A stretch of 37,875 nt of DNA from Promicromonosporaceae bacterium (GCA_009783295.1 WRHK01000038.1:1-37875), one strand, 5' to 3'; shown: positions 8,101 to 15,166, counted from the stretch's first letter. The notes: generated by a model from the sequence alone, not told the origin. Made by a program: numbers and translations.

Positions 8101-8421
8101 TCAGGCGTCAGCTTCGGACAGACGGCGTGCAGATCGTGTGCGTTGGCGCGTCGCACGCAGGCGCCGCAGCCGCTTGACGAGCATCGGGTCGGCCGCGAGC
8201 GCCGCCGGGCTGTCGATGAGGGCGTTGAGCACCTGGTAGTAGCGGGTTGCCGTCATGTCGAACAGCTCCCGCACCGCCTGCTCCTTGGCGCCGGCGTACT
8301 TCCACCACTGGCGCTCGAACGCGAGGATCTCGCGGTCGCGCTCGGACAGCTCGGGGGCCTCGGCGGTGCCGTCGACGGCGGGGGCCTGCACCCCGGCCGT
8401 CTGCGCCATGACCTCGTTCAT
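8101..8421 (-). CDS. DUF3263 family protein
   Basis: A 106-residue helical protein. The core [24 protein letters not shown] is the signature of the actinobacterial DUF3263 family and is followed by a helix-turn-helix-like stretch, [17 protein letters not shown]. The [10 protein letters not shown] segment resembles a DNA-recognition helix, so a small DNA-binding regulator is plausible but unproven. The tail is strongly basic. The frame is open to 8457, but ATG 8421 is preferred: a minus-strand TACCCT lies seven bases upstream. The gene is divergent from ung, a neighbourhood I recall for this family in related genomes. Confidence 0.8.
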   Translation of the reverse strand: MNEVMAQTAGVQAPAVDGTAEAPELSERDREILAFERQWWKYAGAKEQAVRELFDMTATRYYQVLNALIDSPAALAADPMLVKRLRRLRATRQRTRSARRLSEADA

Positions 8422-8428
8422 GCGCTCC

Positions 8429-8434
8429 AGGGTA
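8429..8434 (-). promoter_or_regulatory. Predicted -10 element of the DUF3263 gene
   Basis: TACCCT on the minus strand ends seven bases before ATG 8421, consistent with a leaderless or near-leaderless transcript. Confidence 0.5.
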
Positions 8435-8492
8435 GGCGCGAACCACACGGGTGTCATTCACCGGGCGGCCCCGCGGTGCACGCGGCGCCCGG

Positions 8493-8498
8493 TAGCCT
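8493..8498 (+). promoter_or_regulatory. Predicted -10 element of ung
   Basis: TAGCCT is followed by seven bases and the GTG at 8506. No ribosome binding site is visible, so ung is probably leaderless. Confidence 0.5.
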
Positions 8499-8505
8499 CG
8501 CCGTC

Positions 8506-9198
8506 GTGACCATGCCAGCACAGGCGCCGCCGCCCCTGCGTGAGGTGATCGACCCCGGGTGGGCGGCAGCGCTCGCCGACGTCGAGCCGCAGATCCACGC
8601 CATGGGGGACTTCCTGCGCGCCGAGCTCGCGGCGGGGCGGTCCTACCTGCCCGCCGGCGCCGACGTGCTGCACGCGTTCCGGCGCCCGCTGGCCGACGTG
8701 CGGGTGCTGGTCGTCGGGCAGGACCCCTACCCCACGCCGGGGCACCCGATGGGCCTGTCGTTCTCCGTGCAGCCCGACGTGCGCCCGGTGCCGCGCTCGC
8801 TCGCCAACATCTACACCGAGCTCATGGCCGACGTCGGCGCGCCGCCGCCCTCGAACGGCGACCTGCGGCCGTGGGCCGACCAGGGCGTCATGCTGCTCAA
8901 CAGGGTGCTCACCGTGGCGCCGGGCGCGGCGGCGTCGCACCGCGGCAAGGGCTGGGAGGCCGTGACCGAGGCGGCGATCCGGGCGCTCGTGGCGCGCGGC
9001 GGGCCGCTCGTGGCGGTGCTGTGGGGACGCGACGCGTCGTCGCTCAAGCCGTGGCTGGACCACGTGCCGTTCGTGGAGAGCGCGCACCCGTCGCCGCTGT
9101 CGGCGCACCGCGGGTTCTTCGGCAGCCGGCCGTTCTCCCGCGTGAACGCCCTGCTGGAGGCGCAGGGCGGCGCCCCCGTGGACTGGCGGCTTCCCTAG
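8506..9198 (+). CDS. ung: Uracil-DNA glycosylase, family 1
   Basis: A 230-residue cytoplasmic enzyme that removes uracil from DNA in base-excision repair. The water-activating loop reads G-Q-D-P-Y-P with catalytic Asp73, followed by [11 protein letters not shown]. The DNA-intercalation loop [12 protein letters not shown] starts at His194. Length and motif order fit family 1. The start is GTG 8506; ATG 8512 two codons later is an alternative. A TAGCCT element upstream suggests a leaderless mRNA, which favours 8506. The SGNH hydrolase gene follows after 32 bases but has its own -10 element. Confidence 0.95.
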   Translation: MTMPAQAPPPLREVIDPGWAAALADVEPQIHAMGDFLRAELAAGRSYLPAGADVLHAFRRPLADVRVLVVGQDPYPTPGHPMGLSFSVQPDVRPVPRSLANIYTELMADVGAPPPSNGDLRPWADQGVMLLNRVLTVAPGAAASHRGKGWEAVTEAAIRALVARGGPLVAVLWGRDASSLKPWLDHVPFVESAHPSPLSAHRGFFGSRPFSRVNALLEAQGGAPVDWRLP

Positions 9199-9217
9199 AG
9201 CGGACCGTCGGGCGTTG

Positions 9218-9223
9218 CATAAT
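9218..9223 (+). promoter_or_regulatory. Predicted -10 element of the SGNH hydrolase gene
   Basis: CATAAT is followed by seven bases and GTG 9231. The AT-rich hexamer stands out in this GC-rich gap and predicts a leaderless mRNA. Confidence 0.55.
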
Positions 9224-9230
9224 CGCGAAC

Positions 9231-10079
9231 GTGACCGACGCGCTGCCTACCCTCCCCCAGACCGACGGCTTCCCCCGCTGGACGCGCTACGTGGCCGTCG
9301 GCGACTCGTTCTCCGAGGGCCTCTGGGACCCGTACCCGGTCGACGCCGACGCTGCCGGCACCGTCGAGGACGCCGTGCAGCGGGGCTGGGCCGACCGGCT
9401 GGCCGACACGCTCTCGGCGCGCCGCGTCGCCGCCGGCCAGGCGCCGCTCGAGTACGCCAACCTGGCCATCCGCGGGCGCCTGCTGCGCCCGATCATCGAC
9501 GAGCAGGTGCCCCTCGCGCTCGCGACGCGGCCCGACCTCGTGTCGCTCGTGGGCGGCGGCAACGACGTCCTGCGGCCCGGCGTCGACGTCGACGACATCT
9601 CGCAGGCGCTCGAGGACGCCGTCGTGCGGATCCAGGCCTCCGGTGCGGACGTGCTGCTGGGCGCCGGCTTCAAGTCCGGCGGCGCTCTCAGCGTGATCCG
9701 CGGCAAGGTGGGCCAGTACAACTCCAACATCTGGTCGATCGCGCAGCGGCACGGCGCCTACGTGCTCGACCTGTGGGGCATGCGGTCCCTGTTCGACCTG
9801 CGCCTGTGGGCCGACGACCGCATCCACCTGGTGCCCGAGGGGCACGACCGCGTGAAGGACGCCGCCCTCGTGGCGCTGGGCCTGGAGCCCGAGAACGCCG
9901 CGTACGACGTGCCGCTCGACCCCGCCCCGCAGATCCCCCTGGTCGACAGGGCGCGGGCCGAGGCCCAGTGGACGCGCGAGTACGTGCTGCCGTGGGTCAG
10001 GCGCCGCCTCACCCACACGTCGAGCGGCGACGGCCGCGCCGCCAAATGGCCCGAGCCCACCCGCTGGCCGCGCGCCTGA
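9231..10079 (+). CDS. SGNH/GDSL-type hydrolase
   Basis: A 282-residue SGNH-fold esterase or lipase. Block I is A-V-G-D-S-F-S-E-G with nucleophile Ser26, block III is G-G-G-N-D-V with Asn111, and block V is D-R-I-H with Asp196 and His199. The Gly of block II is not obvious, although A-N-L-A-I-R-G lies at the right place. There is no signal peptide or membrane segment, so it appears cytoplasmic. The last 60 residues carry W-T-R-E-Y-V-L-P-W-V-R-R-R, a tail I have seen in actinobacterial members of this group. The acyl substrate cannot be predicted. The GTG start at 9231 coincides with the expected +1 of the CATAAT promoter. Confidence 0.88.
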   Translation: MTDALPTLPQTDGFPRWTRYVAVGDSFSEGLWDPYPVDADAAGTVEDAVQRGWADRLADTLSARRVAAGQAPLEYANLAIRGRLLRPIIDEQVPLALATRPDLVSLVGGGNDVLRPGVDVDDISQALEDAVVRIQASGADVLLGAGFKSGGALSVIRGKVGQYNSNIWSIAQRHGAYVLDLWGMRSLFDLRLWADDRIHLVPEGHDRVKDAALVALGLEPENAAYDVPLDPAPQIPLVDRARAEAQWTREYVLPWVRRRLTHTSSGDGRAAKWPEPTRWPRA

Positions 10080-10110
10080 CCGGCCCTGGGCGCACGGCGC
10101 ACGACCGGGC

Positions 10111-10116
10111 TAGCCT
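10111..10116 (+). promoter_or_regulatory. Predicted -10 element of the repeat-bearing small gene
   Basis: TAGCCT about 33 bases before ATG 10150. Unlike many neighbours this gene has a leader with a strong aggagg ribosome binding site at 10138-10143. Confidence 0.45.
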
Positions 10117-10149
10117 GGGAAGACACCGGCACCGACCAGGAGGTCCCCC

Positions 10150-10578
10150 ATGAGCGCCGAGCACGGCCACACCACGGGCGAGAAGATCGCGGACGCGGCC
10201 GAGAAGGTCGCGGACAGCGTCCGCAAGGCCGTCGAGGAAGGCATCGACGCGATCCGGCCCACGTGGGAGGACAAGGTCAAGCCGACCTTCGAGGAGAAGG
10301 TGGTCCCGGCGTGGGAGGACAAGGTCGCTCCCGCGATCGCCACCGGCGCCGGCAAGGTCGCCGAGTGGGGCACGTCGGCCCGGGAGTCCGCCGACCGCAA
10401 GGCCGCCGAGCTGAACGCCGACGACCGCCCGTCGTCCAAGATCCTCGGCGGGGCCGCCGGCATCGGCGCCGCCGCCGCAGCACTTGGCGCCGGGGCGGCC
10501 CGGTGGGTCAGCAAGGAGGCCGGGATGGTCGGCGGCGCCGACGACGCCGAGACGGGGCCGCTCGACACCGAGGGCTGA
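10150..10578 (+). CDS. Small Ala-rich helical protein with three 8-residue repeats
   Basis: A 142-residue protein I cannot assign to a function. The first 35 residues are an amphipathic helix rich in Ala, Glu and Lys (E-K-I-A-D-A-A-E-K-V). Residues 39-62 are three tandem octads: W-E-D-K-V-K-P-T, F-E-E-K-V-V-P-A and W-E-D-K-V-A-P-A. A further helix follows, then an Ala/Gly-rich hydrophobic stretch at about 97-116 (I-L-G-G-A-A-G-I-G-A-A-A-A-A-L-G) that could be a weak membrane-interacting helix. The acidic tail is E-T-G-P-L-D-T-E-G. The composition recalls stress-associated or apolipoprotein-like surface proteins, but that is only a resemblance. The aggagg site predicts strong translation. The stop codon lies within a hairpin shared with the convergent kinase gene. 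Confidence 0.75.
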   Translation: MSAEHGHTTGEKIADAAEKVADSVRKAVEEGIDAIRPTWEDKVKPTFEEKVVPAWEDKVAPAIATGAGKVAEWGTSARESADRKAAELNADDRPSSKILGGAAGIGAAAAALGAGAARWVSKEAGMVGGADDAETGPLDTEG

Positions 10579-10590
10579 CGCCGTCAGCCC
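10572..10590. terminator. Compact bidirectional terminator containing both stop codons
   Basis: gggctgac (10572-10579) and gtcagccc (10583-10590) form a perfect 8-bp stem with a 3-base loop. The plus-strand stop TGA (10576-10578) and the minus-strand stop (10584-10586) lie in the two arms, so the genes share one hairpin. Confidence 0.7.
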
Positions 10591-11105
10591 CTGAGGCTCC
10601 GGAGCCGCGCCGCGACCTCTGCCGCCCTTGCGACGCTCGTCGTCTCGGCAGCGTCGACCACGAACGGGTCCTCGTCGGTCGGCGCCTCGAACCCGGCCAC
10701 GTGGGAGTCGAGCACCTCGTCGACCACGTCGAAGCGCTCGTTGCTGGACCGGTTCGCGAGCACCCGCTCGCGCTGGAGCGCCGGGTCGATCCGCACCCAG
10801 ACGATGGCGAACGCGGCGCCCGCGTCGGCGGCGGTCTTGCGCCAGCCGTCGCGGATGAACCGCGGCGATCCCGTGTCGTCCACCAGCACGTCCCGGCCGG
10901 CGGCCAGCGCCTCGGCCGCGCGGGCGTGCGCGACGGCGTTCGTGGCCGCCCACTCCTCGACCGGGATGCCCTGACCGTTGGCCAGCCCGCGCTCCTCGTT
11001 GATCGCGTCGAGGCTGATCAGCCGGGCGTCGAGCTCGCGCACGAGAAGCGCCGCGAACGTGCTCTTCCCGGAGAACGAGAGACCGCACATCATCGTCAGG
11101 AGCAC
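10584..11105 (-). CDS. P-loop kinase / AAA-family ATPase (zeta-toxin-like fold)
   Basis: A 173-residue single-domain P-loop protein. The Walker A motif is G-L-S-F-S-G-K-S-T at residues 8-16. A Walker-B-like strand is V-L-V-D-D-T-G near residue 66, and an Arg-rich lid, D-P-A-L-Q-R-E-R-V-L-A-N-R, follows. This layout is that of small-molecule kinases of the AAA_33/zeta-toxin group, often annotated as AAA family ATPase; the phosphate acceptor is unknown. No antitoxin-like partner is adjacent, so a toxin role is not supported. The frame is open to 11381, but GTG 11105 has a minus-strand TACCGT exactly six bases upstream and gives the normal domain start. It is divergent from the SdpI-like gene. 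Confidence 0.82.
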   Translation of the reverse strand: MLLTMMCGLSFSGKSTFAALLVRELDARLISLDAINEERGLANGQGIPVEEWAATNAVAHARAAEALAAGRDVLVDDTGSPRFIRDGWRKTAADAGAAFAIVWVRIDPALQRERVLANRSSNERFDVVDEVLDSHVAGFEAPTDEDPFVVDAAETTSVARAAEVAARLRSLRG

Positions 11106-11111
11106 GCCGCG

Positions 11112-11117
11112 ACGGTA
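11112..11117 (-). promoter_or_regulatory. Predicted -10 element of the P-loop kinase gene
   Basis: TACCGT on the minus strand, six bases before GTG 11105; leaderless architecture. Confidence 0.5.
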
Positions 11118-11163
11118 CGGGCCGCCGGCGGCGCGCGCCAGCACATTCACGCGGAGGTCAGGG

Positions 11164-11502
11164 GTGACCGAGGTCGATGCGGGGCTGCTGCCCCTGATCG
11201 TGATCCAGCCGCTCGTGCTGCTGCTCTCGGGGCTGATCTGCCGGCGAGCGGCGAGCGGGCGGCTGGGCCGCAACTTCATGGCGGGGTACCGCTTCCGCGA
11301 GCTCCTGGCGTCCGACGAGGCCTGGGCTGCCGGGCACGCCGCCGCCGAACGCCCCTCGTGGATCGGGTTCGTCCTGACCACGGCGTGCGCCGTGCTGGGC
11401 CTGGCCCGAGCGCCCGTGCTGTTCGCCGTGGAGCTCGCCGTGTTCGTGGCCTGCCTGGGGTGGGCGATCCTCGCCGCGATCCGCGCGGCCGCGCCGCGCT
11501 GA
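11164..11502 (+). CDS. SdpI-like small membrane protein
   Basis: A 112-residue membrane protein. Hydrophobic helices lie at about residues 8-25, 61-79 and 82-102. Between the first two is G-R-N-F-M-A-G-Y-R-F-R-E-L-L-A-S-D-E-A-W-A-A-G-H, which resembles the cytoplasmic G-x-R-t/f...S-d-e-a-W...H segment of the SdpI/YhfL family. SdpI itself is an immunity and signalling protein against a killing peptide in Bacillus, but most actinobacterial members are uncharacterised and no toxin gene is adjacent. GTG 11164 is chosen because ggagg at 11153-11157 is a good ribosome binding site six bases upstream. Confidence 0.7.
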   Translation: MTEVDAGLLPLIVIQPLVLLLSGLICRRAASGRLGRNFMAGYRFRELLASDEAWAAGHAAAERPSWIGFVLTTACAVLGLARAPVLFAVELAVFVACLGWAILAAIRAAAPR

Positions 11503-11523
11503 GCCGAGGTGAGCGCCGCGTGC

Positions 11524-11555
11524 CGGTGGCGCGGCCGTCTGAGGCCGCGCCACCG
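11524..11555. terminator. Bidirectional terminator between SdpI-like and HNH genes
   Basis: A perfect 13-bp stem, cggtggcgcggcc at 11524-11536 with its complement at 11543-11555, and a 6-base loop gtctga. It lies between the convergent stop codons at 11502 and 11561. Confidence 0.85.
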
Positions 11556-11560
11556 TGCTG

Positions 11561-11968
11561 TCAGTACGACTTGCCGTCGGCGTACCTCTGCCTGCGCCAG
11601 GCGCGGCCGTTGCCGCGGTTACGGCTCTTGAAAGTCGGGAGCTGGCTGTCGCAGTTCGGACAGACCAGGCGGAGGTTGTCGCGGTGGTTGTTGTCGGCAT
11701 TTCCGTCGACGTGGTCGAGGACAAAAGCAAGGGGCTTGCCTTGCCACTCTGGCGGGCGTGAACACAGCGCACAGAGGCCGCTCTGCGCCTCGACCAGATA
11801 GAGCTTGATGTAGTGGCGCCGGTTTCCGCCCACCCACGCAGCTACGCCGGTGCGCAACCAGGCCTCGGTCTTGGCCCGCTGCTTGGCCACGATCTGGCAG
11901 GCCGAGCTGCAGTACTTCTTCTGGCTGGGGCGCGTCATCACGCCGCCGCATGACAGGCAGGTTCTCAT
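11561..11968 (-). CDS. HNH endonuclease with N-terminal zinc-finger-like motif
   Basis: A 135-residue HNH nuclease. The N terminus has C-L-S-C (Cys4, Cys7) and Y-C-S-S-A-C (Cys20, Cys24), a likely zinc-binding knuckle. Residues 66-109 form the HNH fold: C-A-L-C (66-69), L-D-H-V-D-G-N (His86), N-N-H-R-D-N-L (Asn93-Asn94, Asn98) and C-P-N-C (103-106). The arrangement is that of phage or mobile-element HNH enzymes. The tail is very basic. The start is ATG 11968; TTG 11998 is a poorer alternative. A perfect inverted repeat abuts this ATG. Its GC content is lower than that of its neighbours and it sits beside a tRNA gene, so arrival by transfer is possible, but I see no integrase or att repeat. 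Confidence 0.88.
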   Translation of the reverse strand: MRTCLSCGGVMTRPSQKKYCSSACQIVAKQRAKTEAWLRTGVAAWVGGNRRHYIKLYLVEAQSGLCALCSRPPEWQGKPLAFVLDHVDGNADNNHRDNLRLVCPNCDSQLPTFKSRNRGNGRAWRRQRYADGKSY

Positions 11969-11990
11969 GGTTCGAACACTAGTTCGAACC
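11969..11990. promoter_or_regulatory. Perfect palindrome abutting the HNH start codon
   Basis: ggttcgaac (11969-11977), acta, gttcgaacc (11982-11990): a perfect 9-bp inverted repeat with a 4-base spacer, immediately before the minus-strand ATG at 11968. It covers the region where the ribosome binding site should be, so it may be an operator or a translation-blocking hairpin. Confidence 0.6.
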
Positions 11991-12036
11991 ACCGACAACG
12001 CCTCCGGGACGCCTCGATACTGGTTGGCAAATGAGA

Positions 12037-12066
12037 ATCACCGCAATCAGAATGAATTGCGGTGAT
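12037..12066 (-). terminator. Terminator of tRNA-Thr
   Basis: atcaccgcaat at 12037-12047 and its exact complement at 12056-12066 form an 11-bp stem with an 8-base loop, 12 bases past the tRNA 3' end. The minus-strand continuation is tctcattt, a weak T-rich tail. Confidence 0.75.
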
Positions 12067-12078
12067 CGCATTCTTTTG

Positions 12079-12151
12079 AGCCGCCTACGGGACTCGAACC
12101 CGTAACCCCCATATTACAAGTATGGTGCGCTACCAATTGCGCCAAGGCGGC
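12079..12151 (-). tRNA. tRNA-Thr (anticodon UGU)
   Basis: A 73-nt cloverleaf read on the minus strand. The acceptor stem is GCCGCCT paired with AGGCGGC, followed by discriminator T; CCA is not encoded. The D arm is GCGC-AATTGGTA-GCGC. The anticodon stem CCATA/TATGG encloses CTTGTAA, so the anticodon is TGT, decoding ACA and related Thr codons. The T arm is ACGGG-TTCGAGT-CCCGT. The gene lies five bases downstream of the dsbA-like gene's terminator hairpin. Confidence 0.97.
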
Positions 12152-12156
12152 ATTCC

Positions 12157-12196
12157 CTCGCGGGCAGGGAACACACTACCGTTCCCTGCCCGCGAG
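12157..12196 (-). terminator. Terminator of the DsbA-like gene; loop carries a -10-like element
   Basis: ctcgcgggcagggaac (12157-12172) pairs perfectly over 16 bp with 12181-12196, leaving an 8-base loop. On the minus strand that loop reads GGTAGTGT; the TAGTGT hexamer at 12173-12178 would start transcription about 15 bases before the tRNA. The hairpin may therefore both end the upstream gene and contain the tRNA promoter. Confidence 0.8.
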
Positions 12197-12201
12197 AAGG
12201 A

Positions 12202-13068
12202 TCACTTCGTCGCAGCCTTGATCGCCGCCGGCAGCGCCGACGGGTCGGTCCAGTCGCCGCCCCAGCGCTCACCGTTGATGGTGATGGTCGGCGTGCCGAA
12301 GCCGCCGGACTGCGGGTTGGCGAGCTTCGCGTTGCCGGTCGCGGCGTTGGTCGCCGAGGTCACCCACTGGGCGAACGTGCGGCGCGCCTCGCCGGAGGAG
12401 ATGCCGGCGGCGACGTCGGCCGGGACACCCGCGTTCTTGGCGATCGTGGCGAGCTCGGCGTTGGTGTGGCCGGACGTGTTCTCGGTGGGCTCGTTGGCGT
12501 AGAGCGCCTCGTGGAAGTCGAGCCAGGTGGTGGGGGCCTTCTCGGCGACCCACGCCGACGCGGCCGCGGCGCGCGTGGAGTACTGCGTGCCCTGCGACGC
12601 GCGGTCGAGGATCGACACCGGGTGCATGACGACGTTCGCCGTGCCGCCCTTGATGGCTGCCTCGAGGTTGGCCTTGTTCACCTGCTCGAACTGGCCGCAG
12701 ATGGGGCACATGTAGTCGAAGTAGATGCCGACCTCGGGCACGCCCGAGAGCTCCGTCCCGCCCGCCTCGCGGTTCTTGCCGACCACGATGCCGCCGTCGG
12801 CGCGGGCCGTCGACGGGACCTGGCTGGGCTGGAGCTGGCTCAGCGTGAGGTTGTTGTCGGTCGCGTTCGCGGCGTTGTTTCGGTGGTCGCGGATGAACAG
12901 GACGGCGACGACGGCGATCAGCGCGATCAGCACGATGCCGAGCACGCTCATCGTGATGACGCGGGCGCGCCTGTCGGCGGCCTCCTGCTTCTTCTTGAGG
13001 GCCAGGGCCTGGGCGCGCGCCGCCTCTCGGCGCTGCGCCTTGCTCAGGTTCGGGCTGTTCGTCGACAT
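12202..13068 (-). CDS. Membrane-anchored DsbA-like thiol oxidoreductase
   Basis: A 288-residue protein with a basic cytoplasmic N terminus (residues 1-36), one transmembrane helix at 37-59, and an extracytoplasmic thioredoxin-fold domain of the DsbA/thioredoxin_4 type. The active site is D-Y-M-C-P-I-C-G with Cys121 and Cys124, and the cis-Pro loop is F-G-T-P-T-I-T-I-N-G near the C terminus. It probably forms or rearranges disulfides in exported proteins. Actinobacterial proteins of this layout often pair with VKOR, which is not in the window. The start is ATG 13068, with an aagagga-type ribosome binding site; TTG 13113 is rejected. A minus-strand TAGGCT at 13120-13125 is the likely -10. Confidence 0.92.
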   Translation of the reverse strand: MSTNSPNLSKAQRREAARAQALALKKKQEAADRRARVITMSVLGIVLIALIAVVAVLFIRDHRNNAANATDNNLTLSQLQPSQVPSTARADGGIVVGKNREAGGTELSGVPEVGIYFDYMCPICGQFEQVNKANLEAAIKGGTANVVMHPVSILDRASQGTQYSTRAAAASAWVAEKAPTTWLDFHEALYANEPTENTSGHTNAELATIAKNAGVPADVAAGISSGEARRTFAQWVTSATNAATGNAKLANPQSGGFGTPTITINGERWGGDWTDPSALPAAIKAATK

Positions 13069-13119
13069 CGCGTCCTCTTGATCGCCGGCACACCGCTGCC
13101 CCTCCGGCAGCACGCGGCC

Positions 13120-13125
13120 AGCCTA
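13120..13125 (-). promoter_or_regulatory. Predicted -10 element of the DsbA-like gene
   Basis: TAGGCT on the minus strand, giving a leader of about 45 bases with a ribosome binding site. Confidence 0.5.
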
Positions 13126-13181
13126 ACGGCGCTCCCTGGGCGTCGGGGGTCGCGGCCCTGCAACGATTCGGTGGACCGCGC

Positions 13182-15038
13182 CTAGAAGTGCGGCGGCCCG
13201 GACGCCGGCCACCAGTGGATGATGGGCGGCACCTCGAGCAGCGGCCGCGCCAGCACCCACGCGACGATGATGCAGGCGGCGATCACGACGGCGGCGCCGA
13301 TCCACCCGGGCGCCACGGTGTGGAGCAGGGCCCGCGCGCCCTCGCGCCCGGTCAGGCCGGCGGGGCCGAACCACGCGACGACGGCGGTAATCAGCATCGT
13401 GAGCGCCAGCAGGGCGCAGAACACGATCTCGGCGTTCATCCCGCCCACGGACCGTGCGGCGATGTCGGTGCGCGGCATGACGATGAGCCGGCCGGCGCCG
13501 AACAGCCAGAACCCGCCGACGACGGCGAGCAGCCCCACGCACCCGGCCACGACCAGCTGGGCGATCGACCCGAGCGCCCCGACCACCACATGCCACGGGA
13601 ACGCGACGGCCGCGACCACGCCGTCGGACCTGCGGCGGGTGCCGTGCCGCTCCCGCCGGTCGTGCAGCGACCGCGAGGAGTGCCCCGCGATGCGCGCGAG
13701 GATCACGAGCACGCCGAGCACCACGAACGCGATCCCGGGACGCGTGGCCGCGAGCGCCATGAGCGGCAGCAGGAACGCGAGGACGGTGCCGGTGCGGCGC
13801 GCGCGCTCGGGGCGCGTGTAGGGGGCGGGCGGGGTCTCGTCCTGTTCGTCGGCGGCGCCCTCGCCTCCGGCGTGGGAGTCGAAGGACTGGTAGCGGACCT
13901 CGCCCGTGGGGATGGCGCCGGTGACCACGGGGACGCCGCCGGTCACGGTGGGCACGGCCCCGGTGGTGACGGGCACGGCGCGGGTGTGGCCGTCGTGGGC
14001 GGAGTCGCGGTCGTGGTCCGGGGGGATCGACGGGATCGGCATGGGCGCGACGAGCTGCGTGGGGACGCCGGCGGCGAGGGTGGCGGCCCCGCTGGTGCCG
14101 CCGTCGGGGTGGACGGCGATGCGCTGGGTGGCGCCGTCGTCGTCGGGGGCGTCGGAGTCGAGCGCGGCGAGCGACGCCTCCTGGGAGTCGCGGCGCAGGG
14201 CCCGTGCGACCTCGGTGGGTCCCCAGCGGACGGTGCGGTCGGCCTGGAGGGCGCCGGCGAGGGCGCGGGCGGTGCGGGCGGAGACGCCGACCAGGTCGGC
14301 GCGGCCCTCGCGGGAGCGGCGCAGCACCAGCTCGGTGGGCCGCACGCCGAACGGGGACCGGCCGGTGGCGGCGAACGCGAGGAGGGCCGCCCAGCTCCAC
14401 CAGTCGGAGTCGGGGCTGGCGGTGCCGCCGTCGAGCAGCTCGGGGGCGAGGTAGCCGGGGGTGCCGATCACGAACCCGGGCGACGTGAGCCCGGGCTGCG
14501 CGGCGTCGCCGGCGGCCTGCGAGATGCCGAAGTCGATGAGCACGGGCCCGTGCGGCGTGACCATGACGTTGGAGGGCTTGAGGTCGCGGTGCACGACTCC
14601 GGCCAGGTGCACGGCCTCGAGGGCGGCGGCGAGCTGGTCGGCGAGCTCGTACAGGTCGACGGCGTCGAGCGGGCCGCCGTCGTCGACCTCGTCCTCGAGC
14701 GTCCGCCCGGGGACCAGCTCCGTGACGATGAACGCGCCCTCGCCGTCGAGCTCGGCGTCGAGCACGCGGGCGACGGCGGGGTGGCGCAGACGCTGGAGCG
14801 CGGCGACCTCGCGGCGCAGGCGCTCGCGCGCCACCTGGTCGGTGTCGAGGTGCGCGTGGAGCAGCTTGAGGGCGACCGCCTGGCCGCCGTCGTCGACGGC
14901 CTCGTACACGGCGCCCATGGCGCCCTTCCCGAGCAGTCGGCGGATCGTGTAGCCGCCGATCTCTGTCCCGGCACCGAGGCGGCCGGGGTTCCCCGGGGCG
15001 CTCACGGCCCGCTCTCCCTCGACGTCGACGTCGCCCAT
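13182..15038 (-). CDS. Membrane-bound Ser/Thr protein kinase (PASTA-less)
   Basis: A 618-residue Hanks-type kinase. The kinase domain spans about residues 30-285: G-loop L-G-K-G-A-M-G (36-42), catalytic Lys58 in V-A-L-K, H-R-D at 150-152, Asn157, D-F-G at 169-171 and A-P-E at 198-200. All catalytic residues are present, so it should be active. A disordered linker of about 130 residues follows, with repeated V-T-G-A/G-x-P-V/T units (about 360-385). The C-terminal part holds about four to six hydrophobic helices (about 418-460, 485-520, 532-556, 578-602) instead of the single helix plus PASTA domains of PknB. The multi-span C terminus could be a membrane sensor; its ligand is unknown. A TATGTT -10 element six bases before ATG 15038 predicts a leaderless mRNA. 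Confidence 0.9.
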   Translation of the reverse strand: MGDVDVEGERAVSAPGNPGRLGAGTEIGGYTIRRLLGKGAMGAVYEAVDDGGQAVALKLLHAHLDTDQVARERLRREVAALQRLRHPAVARVLDAELDGEGAFIVTELVPGRTLEDEVDDGGPLDAVDLYELADQLAAALEAVHLAGVVHRDLKPSNVMVTPHGPVLIDFGISQAAGDAAQPGLTSPGFVIGTPGYLAPELLDGGTASPDSDWWSWAALLAFAATGRSPFGVRPTELVLRRSREGRADLVGVSARTARALAGALQADRTVRWGPTEVARALRRDSQEASLAALDSDAPDDDGATQRIAVHPDGGTSGAATLAAGVPTQLVAPMPIPSIPPDHDRDSAHDGHTRAVPVTTGAVPTVTGGVPVVTGAIPTGEVRYQSFDSHAGGEGAADEQDETPPAPYTRPERARRTGTVLAFLLPLMALAATRPGIAFVVLGVLVILARIAGHSSRSLHDRRERHGTRRRSDGVVAAVAFPWHVVVGALGSIAQLVVAGCVGLLAVVGGFWLFGAGRLIVMPRTDIAARSVGGMNAEIVFCALLALTMLITAVVAWFGPAGLTGREGARALLHTVAPGWIGAAVVIAACIIVAWVLARPLLEVPPIIHWWPASGPPHF

Positions 15039-15044
15039 GCGGTC

Positions 15045-15050
15045 AACATA
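15045..15050 (-). promoter_or_regulatory. Predicted -10 element of the Ser/Thr kinase gene
   Basis: TATGTT on the minus strand, six bases before ATG 15038. The start codon falls at the expected +1. Confidence 0.55.
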
Positions 15051-15166
15051 GTGGCCGGTCGGACGGGACGCGCGGGGTCGGGCGGGACGCGCCGACCGGG
15101 CGGACGCGCGGCGTCCACCGGGCGACGCCTGGGCGCACCCGTGACGCCTGCTCCGACGTCACCGGG

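Noticed and set aside
10584-11502. Toxin-antitoxin or killer-immunity pair formed by the zeta-like kinase and SdpI-like protein
   Set aside because: The genes are divergent with separate starts, no antitoxin-like or peptide-toxin gene is adjacent, and both families have many unrelated members.
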